Part shown: piece by piece, positions 10,776-22,200 of the stretch
How the letters are laid out: each line of letters begins with the position of its first letter
Numbering within the stretch: position 1 is the first letter of the stretch
Assembly (NCBI GenBank): GCA_013115135.1
Contig: JABANP010000242.1
Coordinates: forward strand, 1 to 64,000
Direction of reading: 5' to 3'
Source of the DNA: Perkinsus olseni
Lineage: Eukaryota; Perkinsozoa; Perkinsida; Perkinsidae
Length of the DNA stretch: 64,000 bases
Program-made: the position numbers and the translations under genes
The notes under the pieces: generated by a model
Seen by the model: only the letters and a program-made list of their open reading frames with translations
Database searches by the model: none
What the model was told of the DNA's origin: nothing

Positions 10776-13105
10776 ATGCGCATCCCAATAATCGGCGTCT
10801 TGAGTCTATTGGCGACAGCAAGCGAAAAATTCCCGGATGTCGACTGCCGTAATGTCGGGGAGGGCGCCGTTATCGACTGGGACACATGGCGGGAGGAACT
10901 GAATAAGGTTGATGGATTGGAGGCCGTTCTCAATGTGAGTTTCGTACGGAGTTTTCCGTCTGAAAAGTTTTACTACGGTAACATTCTATTCCGTGTGCAC
11001 TATGAGAATTTGCGAGTTCGGGAGTTTGATACTCCGTGTGTCGTTAATTGGAACCTGTGGGATTACAGCATACACGAGACAGATGGCATAGGACTCTCCA
11101 AGTGGTTGCCGGCTTAGATTAGTAAGCCTTACATCCAGTCGCTTTTGACTGATCGAGAACAGGGTCGAAGGGAGTGCCCAGTCGGTACCCTGATGGCGGA
11201 TGTTGTCCTGATGATTGACTGCTGGATACAGGAAGTTGTTGATAGAGGAAAGGATGGTAGAAAGGGAACGTTAGGGGATCTCGCTCCGCGTGGCAGTGCT
11301 CATCTAGTTTCAGTGATAGAAGTTGGTTAATGCACGTACAGTTCAGTCCTGGTTGAAACCAACGGGCATCCTCGATCCTGTTGTTTCGCTGGTTATCCTG
11401 CCTGGGCAACTGACAAATAGACCACTTAGAACAGCGACCGTCGTTTCGCTGTGAGCGGAAGCTGAGAAATTGGACTGAAAGCTTCTGCCTCCCGTCGCTT
11501 GAACTCCCCGCACTCAAAGGACAGTATGTACGGAGGAAACAGCATTGGATCACTGAAGGTACTCTGCTACACTTGGACATCAATAGTTGCTATTATGATG
11601 CACACATCAATGTCAAGGACGGTTTTAGCGAGACATCATTCAAAGTCATCTTGGGCACCGAGTGGCCTATCATGGAAACCTTGAATAGTCAAGTGTGGTG
11701 GCATGAGATAACGAACGGGATGTCGACAGACTCGGTCAACAACTGTGAGGGCATCAGCGATCCGATTCTAGACTGGCCAGCGTATGCGAGGGTCTTTCTG
11801 CGCAGTGACTGGTATCAACCCTCGCTGAACGTTGCCTATGGTCCCGAGATGGAGGCCCGATGGACGGAGGCATTCGACGAATGCCCACTGGGCTTCCTCC
11901 TGGCTAACATAGTCAAGGGTATGATATGTGCTCATACTGAGAGCATCTGTTTCAATGCCCACTGCACTGTCATAGACCATGTATTAGCTAATGTGTCACC
12001 TCACGTGATTGGCTCCTCGAAGTGGCCGGTCTACAGTATGCTAGTACACCTGAGGAAGGTACTCAGGCGCCACAGATATAAGCTGGATTTCATTCCTGGG
12101 GAGCTTGAGAATGTCATTCCCATTCATAAAAGAAGCTTAGGGGACGACGTCGCTGTGAGTCTGAGCTTCGCTGACGTTATGGCCGCTCTTTGGCAACTCA
12201 AACCCGATACGCACATAGTGCCAATGACCATGGTGTACGGTCGCGGTTTTAATCGGTATCTTTGGCGATATCTGGAACGAGCGAAAGTGGTCGGAATTGA
12301 GCAGTTTTTTATGTTCACACTCGATGAAGAAGCGTACGAGATCTGTCGGAAGCACCCCATCGGGTTGTGCGTTAGAGGCACACCTTCGATACTGAATAAG
12401 TTCACTCTACCTTTGGTCCTGCTGCACGCGGGAATCGATGTCCTTTGGATGGATTTCGACGTATTTATGTTCCAAAATCCCGTGGAGGCAGTGCTCGAGC
12501 AAAACGAAGGGTTTGATGTGATGACCGCCAGCTCGTTCGCTGCCGACTGTGTCTGCAGCGGTGTCGTTTATCTGCGGGCGACGACAGCAGTTCGAGAGTG
12601 GTGGCTTGCTATACTCTCTTGGGTTTATCGAACTCCTTATGAGCATGACCAGAAGACGATTTCGGCGTTCTTGGGAGCGGGCGAACGCGTGGCGTGGCCC
12701 CGAGACCTGCCAGTCTCCCGCGATGGTTCCGATGGAAAAATTGCAATTCCCAGATGGGGTTACCTAGAAGCGGGGGTACAGTTCGTTTCCTCTCGACATG
12801 TTGAAGTGGGCGGCTGGACAGGAGATCCTGATAATATCGTACTCTTGCACTTCTTGCACGGTGATTCCGATGATACTGTGAAAGAGAAAGTTGCAGCTAA
12901 TGATGATCGGGAGGGAGTTCATTATAACAACTTGCTGGAGGCATTCTACGGCGTCTCCGCGCCACCAGTCCTCTTCGAGGACGGTCGGGCTAAGCCGCAC
13001 GAAGAGAGCGAAAGGCTTCGCGAGCTGATGTTTATGAGTCGGTGGGCCGAACGACCGAAATCTCCTAGGAGAATTTGTAATGGCACGATCCCCATGCGAT
13101 ATTGA
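10776..13105 (+). CDS. GT77-like nucleotide-diphospho-sugar transferase
   Basis: Members of Pfam nucleotid_trans (GT77-like) are Golgi/ER glycosyltransferases that add pentoses or galactose to wall or glycoprotein glycans. The chosen start MRIPIIGVLSLLATASEKF at 10776 is a signal peptide. Exon 1 runs to about 11050-11110. The main exon opens near 11429, after an acceptor ending AATAG, and reads without interruption to TGA at 13103-13105 (about 560 codons). Its C-terminal part carries the domain: FADVMAALWQLKP, FFMFTLDEEAYEIC, LPLVLLHAGIDVLWMDFDVF (the DxD donor site, here DFD), FQNP, a Cys-rich patch and GWTGDPDNIVLLHFLHG. The intron between about 11100 and 11428 is long and may hide another exon. 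The N-terminal 250 residues are unrecognised. Sugar and acceptor unknown. Confidence 0.82.
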
Positions 13106-13376
13106 AGTCCGTTTCCCTCGTCGCTGCAGAGTGTTGAGTCATATCGGAAGGCTGCACGCCGGCAGATACTTGAAATAATGGATCCTCATGAGAGGAATGA
13201 ATTTGACACGGAGACCAGATTTTAAATGACATCAGCTGGGGTCGAGTGGGATAACTGTTCACGGGCCTTACAGCATCAGGGCATCTCTCGCTGTGGATTG
13301 ACGTTATCACGTGTCTCTACATTTGGCACTTCTCATGTCACAAACTCGCAGTTTTCGCCGTTCTCAACTTGTCATA

Positions 13377-16300
13377 ATGGCATCGACAGAAGCAGTCACC
13401 CAAGTTCGCGTGGCGAACCTTTGCTGTGCGCTGGAGGCCGACTTAGTGAACGACGTGCTGAAGCCCCAGCCTGGAGTTAGGAGGATCGTCGTCAACACAG
13501 TTACTAAAATAGCAACTGTGGAGCATGATAGCGAGCAGATCAGTGCCGTAGACATCTGCAAGTAATACGGTTGCGGGGATTCGATCGACAGTACGTGATG
13601 AAATCTCCTTTTGCTGACGTGATACGAGCAGGTAGAGGATCCCCACACCGATGCCGCGAACGGGGGAACAATGAGTCATTGTTCCTCCGTTCGCTGCATC
13701 GGTACTCTGCGGCGGACTCTCATGTTCAAGCCGCGTTGTCATGACATATACTGAATGGAATATATGGTGTTCAGTCCCACGTGGTTAATTCGTGATGGAA
13801 TTAGATGTGTATGATGGACTTATAGTGTTGTGGTATCACCAGCAGAGTCATTCCCGTCATGACGTTGATAGGGCCAACTATGCTAATGGTTCAACTTTCA
13901 GCCTCCTGAACGGAAAGCTACTGGGGGCCTCTTTGGTGCACACGGGCATCGAGGGTGAAGCTTCTGAAGGAACACTCATCCGGCGGATGCGTCGCCAGGC
14001 CCTGCTAGAGTGCCTGGTTATCGCACTTCAAATTGGATCAATTTGCTGGGGTGAGTCATCGCTATACCTGCCCTCGTTCGGCACTGAGCACCGTCTTCGT
14101 TGCAGCTGACTCAGCTGGGCATCGCATTCCCTGTTAGGCTCCCTCATTCCTCTTATCATCGGGTTTTGCCTCTCTTACTCTCTTTTTTTGAGCGCTGGAC
14201 GAGCCCTGGCGATGAAGAAGTTCACCGATGTATCGGTGAGTCACCGCGTATCTTGCACGCGCCTGGAAGATTCCGTGACCTTCAGGTCCTCATGCTGCTA
14301 GCTGCTGTAGGAGCAGTAATCAACATGCAATGGACCGAGGCCGTGCTGGTTGGCACAATAGTCAACGCGTCCGGCTTAATTCAGGTGAATAGCGTGTCTC
14401 AGCAGACAGACAATTCTGACACCACCAGCTCATGTTCAGACGTACATGGGCCTCCGCGTGACGGCGTCGCTTGCAGAAGCATCAGTTTCCACGGAGAGCT
14501 CGGTCGCTATACTAGCGGACTCGAGGAAGATGGTCGAAGTGAATGACTTGCAGGTGTGTGTCGGCGATTTCTCTCCTACATGACCATCATTTCTCCCCGC
14601 GATATCACCGTCCCCGACATTCTACTGTTTCCCTATCACAGCCATGAGAATGAACGTACTTACTTGGTTCAACGTGATCTTCCTACTACTCCTTCTCATG
14701 CGCTTTCGTTCAGGTTGGCGATCGCATTCTCATCCGTACTGGAGATTCCATTCCTGCAGACGGCGTGGTGATTGACGGCAACGCGAGTGTTGACGAGAGC
14801 AGACTCACTGGTACACGATGTTGTTGCGCCCAGGGAGGATACATCGTCGAATGTGCAGGCGAATCCATACCCGTGTACAAGACGAAGGGTTCGAAGGTCT
14901 TCAGCGGCACATTGATTGTGAAAGGAGCTCTCCCTATCGTGGAGGTAAGAGGTCCTTGCGAGGACCGTATTAGGAATAAATATTCTCGCGGCGCAGTCCG
15001 ACGATCGGCGGTCCATAGCACCGCCGGAATATACATCGCTCAAGCCTCCAGTCATTGCATGGGGGATTATTGATGACTGGCTCAGCCCGATTTACGGCTA
15101 TTACATGCATAATACAACTGTGGGTGGATCACTCTCAGGTCACTGCCCGTGTGGGTCGGACCCAGAAAGTTACAGATTTGATACAGGAGGCTGCTGGCCA
15201 ACACACCCCTCTGCAGGATACGGTCGAGACCTTCGCAAAGTGAGTCCTCTTCAATGAGACCATTCAGGAGGGACTGTTCTTTCACTGCCCCCTCTCCTCT
15301 CAATAATCACACAGGTACTACACGCCTTTAGTCGTCATCCTGTCTCTCCTGACGGGGCTTTATTGCTGGTCCCTCGAGCGTGGGGCGTCATCGTTCTCGT
15401 GGCTGCCTGCCCGTGCAGCATAGTTATGGCTGCTCCGGTAGCATACATGACGGCCATCGTCACTTGTAAGCTCTGGCATTTCGTTTATCCGATTGTTCAC
15501 TTGACGGCTGCACTGACAGGTCTTAGACGTTTTTGCGGCACTGTGATCAAATCCCCCTCTGTTATCGAAAGCTTGGCTAAGCTGGAGCTCGGTGGCCTTC
15601 GACAAAACTGGCACGTTGACACAGGGTGAGTCTCCGGATGCTTTCTTTCTCCGCACAACGAGTGAAAATAGCACAAACCACAGACCCCTCAGCGAAGGCC
15701 CGCCTCGGAAAGAGGTTGATCAAATATATATATAGGCTGCTTTCAGGTGAACATCATGTCACTTCAACCAAACTTTTCCCTGCGGCCAGAGCTCTTGGAG
15801 AGAAAGGTGTCTTGAGACTAGCGGCAGCTGTTGAGTCGTTGAGTCCTCATCCACTGGCCAGTGCTGTTGTCAACTACTATACCGGTGAGTCAATCTCATC
15901 TTTCTGGACTCTATCAGCATGTCTCGGTCAGGCTGCACTGCCTCCTATGTCGGCGGGTCGTCCTCGTTGCCCTCGGTTGAAAACTACAAGACCCTTGACG
16001 GTAACGTCGGAGTAGGGGGATCGGTCGACGGCAAAGTACGTATCAACTTGTCATCGCGACGCTCACAAAATTCCCTATTTCTTCAGGAAATTCTCATTGG
16101 CGGTCCTGCCATGTTGGAGAGCCTTCGGATTGAAGCCGAAGGGGTCGCGGAGGGCTCCGCTGCCACAATTTTTGTCGTCATTGATGGTCAAGTGGGAACG
16201 TCTTCCGACTGTGACGCAGCACATCACTTCTCCGCTTCATTCAGGTCGCCCTCTCTCTGCAGCTACAAGATTGTATTCGTCCCGGCGCCGTGGAAGCTCT

Positions 16301-17447
16301 ACGAGGTCTCGGCAAACCAACGTTCATGCTCACGGGAGATAGAGCCTCTGTTGCCCGCGACGTGAGTTGTTAATAACCTACCATATTGCTTATTTCGCTC
16401 AGCATGCTTCATGTCTTGATCGATATTATATTAATTTCACGTCTCAGCACTACACGCAATTCTCACAGCGTTCTCGACTTTAGCGCCTCTGGTGATCGCG
16501 AAGGTTCTGAATGGTGCCCCTCTTCGTCTCAGGTTGCTGCCGAGCTCGGTGTCGATGATTACAAGGCCGATCTGCGCCCCGGTGACAAGTTGGAGTTTAT
16601 AAGAGACTATCAGTCGGCGGATCCGAAGACACTTCCACTCGCACATCCCAAAATGGGTGCTAGAATTTCACATCCCGTTATGATGGTTGGGGACGGCCTC
16701 AACGATGGGCCAGCTCTCGCCCTCGCAGCCGTCGGGGTTTCCTTCGCCAGTCCCTGCAAGGCCGTCTCTGAGAAGGCCGCCGACATTATAATCACGGACC
16801 CAAATCGCGGCCTCTTCTTACTCGGTCAGATCATGCAGCTCGGTGCACGCGTGCGCAACGTCGTCCGTGAGAACTTGGGCATCGCCATGTTCACCAAAAT
16901 TGTCGTTGTCGCCGTTGGTGCCGCGGGCTACATCCCTCTTTGGGCCTCAGTGCTCTCAGACGGTCTGTGTCTGCTCCTAGTAATGGCTAATGGCGCTCGG
17001 CCGTTGGACTGGAAGCCAACTAACAAGGCCATCATGGACAAATTCGCTGAGGAAGCAACTGCAGTTCGATCCGCAGCGGTTACGACAGCACCAACCAAGC
17101 AGACTGCCTGTTCGCCTGGGTGTAGAAAGCCTTGCTGTAGCAAAGTAGAAGTGTGCAAGAAACAATGCTGCAGCGGCGCGAAGACGGCAGCATCTGAAGA
17201 GCCCTGCAAAAAGCAATGCTGCAGTGGCGCGAAGACGGGAGCATCTGAAGAGCCCTGCAAAAAGCAATGCTGCAGTGGCGCGAAGACGGCAGCATCTGAA
17301 GAGCCCTGCAAAAAGCAATGCTGCAGTAGCCCGATGGTGGCCTCATCACCACAAGCTTGCGGAGGCGCTGCCGCTGCCGCTACGGCGGACTCTGCTTGCG
17401 GATCGGCTGCAGATCAAGGATGCTGTGCAGCCGCTAAGAGAGGGTAG
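13377..17447 (+). CDS. P1B-type heavy-metal ATPase (Zn/Cd-type), with two frame breaks
   Basis: Exports divalent heavy metals across a membrane using ATP. From 13377: an N-terminal HMA domain with VRVANLCCALEADLV (a CC metal site, as in plant Zn/Cd HMA2/4, rather than CxxC); transmembrane exons; VGDRILIRTGDSIPADG and VDESRLTG (actuator, about 14715-14812); YYTPLVVILSLLTGLY; the VAACPCS metal-translocation motif (about 15400); VAFDKTGTLTQG (phosphorylated Asp, about 15595-15625); SPHPLASAVV (HP motif, about 15850); FMLTGDRA; MVGDGLNDGPALA (about 16685); and a tail of CC repeats to TAG at 17447. About ten introns, mostly 50-60 bp; the first (13563-13901) is 339 bp and holds a hairpin. Two frame changes are needed: -1 (or +2) near 15380 before CPC and +1 at 15591 before DKTGT. 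Either the gene is decayed, or these are sequence errors or recoding sites. Confidence 0.85.
13647..13703. repeat. Near-perfect hairpin in intron 1 of the metal ATPase gene
   Basis: Arms 13647-13674 and 13676-13703 are inverted around a single G at 13675, with two mismatches in 28 bp. The left arm begins ACCGATGCCGCGAACG. It sits in the 339-bp intron 13563-13901, whose ends are fixed because the flanking exons join in phase (DIC, then NLLNGKLLGASL). The architecture is the same as at 9548-9608, but the sequence is unrelated. Confidence 0.93.
17154..17327 (+). repeat. 51-bp tandem repeat encoding Cys-rich metal-binding tail
   Basis: Three 51-bp copies (17154-17204, 17205-17255, 17256-17306) and a 21-bp fourth encode the 17-residue unit CKKQCCSGAKTAASEEP. 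The copies are nearly identical at DNA level, so the expansion or homogenisation is recent. Paired Cys in C-terminal tails is typical of plant-type Zn/Cd ATPases and likely binds metal. The same DNA gives long reverse-strand open frames, which are shadows. Confidence 0.95.
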
Positions 17448-17702
17448 AATGGGCAAAGGGTTGAGACGTCGTAGACAGTCAAAGTAACGTCGCCTGCTGT
17501 TGGTCTTCGATGAACTTATAAACCCGCAAAACTCCTCTCCACTGCCAAAGGCAACGTTCGCTTGCTGACTATGCTCGGCAATGATATGTAGTTCTTATAC
17601 TGATGTCCAGCTTGCTTGTTTCGTTTCATTTGTGCTGGAGGGTTGTCGTGTTCCAATTCGTGCTGTACTTCTCACGGAGTTAAGTTAAACTAATTAATCC
17701 GA

Positions 17703-18620
17703 ATGGCCGGCAAGAAGCCATCGACGGATTGTGCTAGTGCCTCCTTACCGATGGAAAAAATATCGATTCAATGTGCGACTCACGGAGAAGTGAGTTCACA
17801 TCAGCAGTGAAGAAAGTGGAGTCCCGTATGCAGATTAATCGACCTACATGCGTGAAGAGAGTCTGTAGCCTCCCACAGATCGGAGAAAAGAGAAGAAAGC
17901 CGGAATGGAGCTACCGTCACGGTGTTGTATTCTCCTGGCAGAATGACCTACTGAATGCTAATCTTCGAAGTTATTTCGACCGGTAAGTCCCCAATCGCCT
18001 GGATCTCGGCATCATCGTTCCGAGTCGGAACTTCCGACTGCATAATTACACTCCGATGTAGCGCGTGTATGCACTTGCGCACAAGAACTGAGCACATCGC
18101 TGAAAGTCTAACTCGCCGGCGTTGGACTATGAACTCACACGCACGTTGCTTCATCGTGCACGTAGCCACTCGTTTCAGGGAGATCAACAGGTATTGAATA
18201 AACTCGAGCCGGGAATTTTTCCGCGAACTGTCGAAGACTTCGAGCTGACTTCGAACTCATTGTGCTCAAAAGGACCTTTCTTCTAAACTGTTTAGGTGGC
18301 GCGACCCACCGGACAACAGTGGTCAATCACATCAGCCCATGTTCCTCAAGCCTTCCTGGACCCTATCGCTGCCCGCATCATCGGATGACAAGATGCCGGA
18401 GAAGCTGCCATCTGCAATTCTTCCCAGACTCGATGTAGACTTCGAACGGATGGCAGCGAGAAATCCAACTGGGCCCGTAAGCATGATGAACGGGGATTCG
18501 CTGTGCATCTCCTCAACGTTCGTTCAGTGCGGTTTCATGGTGCCATTAACTAAAGGAGAGAAACTCCGCCGCAAGAGACGGAACGAGTCACCTCGTCCGA
18601 AGCCGGGCTGGCTGACGTAA
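17703..18620 (+). CDS. Unrecognised four-exon protein, about 250 residues
   Basis: I do not recognise this family. Exons join in phase across GT-AG introns: 17703-17789 (starts MAGKKPSTDCASASLPM), then from about 17834 (INRPTCVKRVCSLPQ) to a GTAAGT donor at about 17982, an exon about 18060-18191 (ACMHLRTRTEHIAESL), and a last exon from about 18297 starting WRDPPDNSGQSHQPMFLKP and ending in TAA at 18618-18620. The introns are about 44, 80 and 106 bp. The protein is basic, with a Lys/Arg-rich C-terminus (KGEKLRRKRRNESPRPKPGW), which suggests a nuclear or nucleic-acid-binding role at best. No membrane segment or signal peptide. It lies tail-to-tail with the polymerase gene. Confidence 0.6.
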
Positions 18621-19278
18621 AATTGTCCTTACTGAAGGCGCCAGTCTCACCTCGTTTCGGTTTTCTCTCAGACAACATCATATCTGCTTCTGCAAGGATA
18701 ATCATCTCTACCACAAAAACTATCGTGAATACTTTGATGTTCCGAAAAAATTGCTTTGGTAGCGGCCGACGGACCTGTCCTCAACTACCATGTCCTCACC
18801 ACACATATGTCGATACGTTGCTGTGTTCAAATCGAATACACTAGCCTTGCGCCAAGTTGGCTGTTGGGATTGGGAGTAGGACTGATTAATCCAAGCAATA
18901 TGCTGAAGATTCGAACGTGCAATCACGAGCACGTGCTATCCACTCGGGGACCTTTATAAGCGCCAACCCAATCAGCGATGCGCTTCACCCAGATAGAAGG
19001 TTTCACACTCGAGACCACCGTCCCGAATAACCAGGAGGGGCATCACAGTGCTCTTTATCCACGGAGAGACAACTTACAACTCAAAACACAGTTCAGGCAG
19101 AAGCGCGTGCAAATGTTACGTAAGCAGCGATAGAAAGATAGTTTAAATTAATATACCACAAACGATGAAAAATGAATGAGAAGTCACAATGGTTCCATGG
19201 CAACGACTGGGCAGTACGGAAGATAATGAAACGATGCGTTCGATTACGAGTCTCACGGCGAAAACACACAACACGAGT
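18621..19278. other. Convergent intergenic region
   Basis: This lies between the stop of the unknown plus-strand gene and the stop of the minus-strand polymerase gene. It is AT-richer, with short open frames only. Likely holds both 3' ends; no terminator-like structure identified. Confidence 0.45.
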
Positions 19279-22200
19279 TCACGGCTTAGCATCGGACCAG
19301 TTCGTGCCAGTAGCAATATCTACGTCTAGGTTAATCAACATTCGGTAATCAGGTTTTATATCGGCGAAGGGATGCTCCATGAGATCTCGTACAATAGGAA
19401 CGGCCTCGGCAGCATTCTCCTCCGGCCCTTCGAGAATCACTTCGTCATGTACCTGTGGATCAGAGTGACGAGATAAACGAGGATGTCGACTAGCTCACTT
19501 GCATCACTATCCGGAACCCCATACGCCGTAGTCTCTCATCCCGATCGACCCGGAGCATGGCCATCATGGCGATGTCGGCTGCCGAGCCTTGGATGACGAA
19601 ATTTACAGCTGCACGCTCGGACCTTCCCGAATACCTGACAAAGATCGGTATTCGCGTGAACTACAGGCCCGATCGTATAGGGCTCGATCGGCTGAATATT
19701 CTACTTTCGGAGCTTATGCTTGATGTGAGGGAACCTTCGGTGGCGGCCGAGTATGGAGGTGGCATGCTGAGTCTCCCGAGCTTGCTGAACGATCTGACAG
19801 GGAGCCTACGGAGACTGAACAGCATGACTGATCACACCTCTGCCTTCCACCGTTCCACTCCCTGCTTGGCATTATTCCACCGCCTGAACATGTCCCTAAC
19901 CTCAGTGACAGGCAAGTCCATCTCCTCTGCTAGACTTCTCTCCGTTTTTCCATAGGCTATGGAGAAGTTCATCACCTGTGTTTAGGAAAATGATGCGCAC
20001 ATATAGGTGAGAAAAGCATCTCCGACCTTGGCACGCTGACGTTGATTCGAGAACTTGCTTTTGACACTGGGGACGCCTGGATGAGCCTTAGCATCATCGA
20101 TAACAACCTTAACACGAGTTTCATTTGCTTTCTGCCGGCCGTTAGCTGTGACCTACCGATCCATTAGCAACCGCCTCCGCCACCTCAGGGAACAGGTCCA
20201 CAGCGCACTGTGAGTGGATATCACCACCCTCATTCAGTTGCCTTATCATAGCTTCGCATCTTGACATATGGGCCAACACTCTCAGTTCCAGCTGCGAGTA
20301 GTCTCCAACGATCAGTGTGTTCCCTGGGCGAGCGCTGAATGCCTTTCTGATGGAGTAGAGGTCGTTGTGAGCACTCGGAGGGTTCTGCAAGTTCGGGCTT
20401 CCGACAGCACAGGCGCCCTGACAGTATCACAGCTCCCCGCTAAGGTCGAGCTCCAAGCAAGCGATTCGCATGCTAACCTAGCGCCAAGCCGACTTGCCCA
20501 GGAATCACCAGTCGTTGTGTCCAGTGCCAGACTAGGATGGATCCTCCCGAACCCCTCCTCGTCGTCCTTTATTCTCTCTATCAACGGCGATAGGACCGAC
20601 GTGATTGCCGCGGATATCCTGATACACCGCTGAAGATGCCATAGTAGACGACATACCTAGCAGAAAATAGAGATGCGCACGCGCACGTATGGTTTAGGCG
20701 TACGCTCGCAGCATGCTCATGGCCACGGATCGGTTCCAACTGGTGGTAAGCATGGCCGTAAATGCCCTTGTAAGGGTCGCCAGCGAAAGCTCTTAGAATA
20801 GCTGACTCGACCTGGAGGAGCGAATGGACAACAATGTAGCAGGATGACCGTTGCTCGAAAGACGCCTCCGCAGGGCAGGCTCACTTTAGGCCATCCGCTG
20901 GGGGCGTAGTTGCTGAGCCTCTCTCTACCGTAGATATAGGCTATTGGCTCGAGACTGAGCCCTCGGATCAGAAAGCGTTGCTTAGACGATGGGGAAATGG
21001 GAAATTCCAAGAAGGGCGGAACCCATTCCGCCTGTTCTCCTGCTTTGACTCGACGAGCGACCCATCGCAAACGGTCTGCCTCGTCCGGGTTCCCGAAGAG
21101 AAGCTGCCGTATTTGTCTGGCTGATCTCGGGTTGATGAACTCCGCCTGCGGGTTCAGCGGCCGACCTCGGCGATCTGATCATGAATCAAGCTTCCCGTCG
21201 AAATTTGTGCATCTGTATGAGCCAAACTCCGAGAAACGAGTTGCCACGCTGCAGACGGATCAACGCGAACAGAGCATTCCTTTCCTCAGACGCCGAACGC
21301 AGCCGCAGAAGTGAGGGCGGTGAGCGACTCGCCAATATAAACGGACCTGTTAATGATTGAGCTAACGTCCGGAAGGCTTCTTTGTGACGCTCGAGATCTC
21401 CTTGGGCTGCGGTCAGCTGGTGCAACAGATACTCTCTGTTAGCTCCGAAACCTCGCCGTTCGATCTCGACTAGGAGCTCAGTGAAAGGGCGATAGAACTT
21501 CACCGCGAATTCAGACATGGACAAGCCAGTGTACCTAACGAGCATCCATTCGATATTCATATGGCTTCAATGACATATTCTTCATAGAAGTACGACGGGC
21601 ACCTCGTAGAAGTAAGCATATTGAAAGACAATCATCGTTCGAGGTACTCAATGGCGTCGCGCAGTTCCCCTATTAGAGCCTCGCACAGAGAAACTGGCAC
21701 AAACCACGGCCAGCTGCACAAACTGCCCTTACTCGAGCATGAGAGCAAGCACTTGTGCACTGAACGTTGAAAAGGAGGATTTACATCTCAGGATTCTTCA
21801 GTCCGTTCAAAGTTATCGCACTCCCCCGGATCTTGTGTTCAAGAGGTTCCTTACACAACTCGGTACACCATTCTTGACCTCGCAAGGTATCGGTGAGGCG
21901 CTGAGGAAGAGCTCAGGTCAGAAGCACGTACTTGGGGGATCTATCGGGGCCTCTTACACGATAGAGCATGAACGTGAAATAGGCGTCATCCGCTGCGTAC
22001 TTCAACCATTCGCCAAATTTCTCTTCGCTGCAGTGAGCTTCCAGGCCGCCAATACCAAGTTTGCCGGCAAATCTAGACAGGAGAACATAGGCTGGTTACT
22101 CCCGGTGCAAATCACTACTTCTCCTTATACGACGGGGGCTCCTTCGGTGCGATGCCGAACAAGCTAACTAGTCGCTTGAGCTGGTAGCCTTTCCCGGGGC

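Noticed and set aside
13648..13702. Rho-independent-type terminator
   Set aside because: It is a hairpin inside a spliced intron of a eukaryotic gene, without a T run.
16928..17352. Long reverse-strand open frames with repeated SSDAAVFAPLQ and similar units
   Set aside because: They are antisense shadows of the 51-bp Cys-rich repeat in the metal ATPase.
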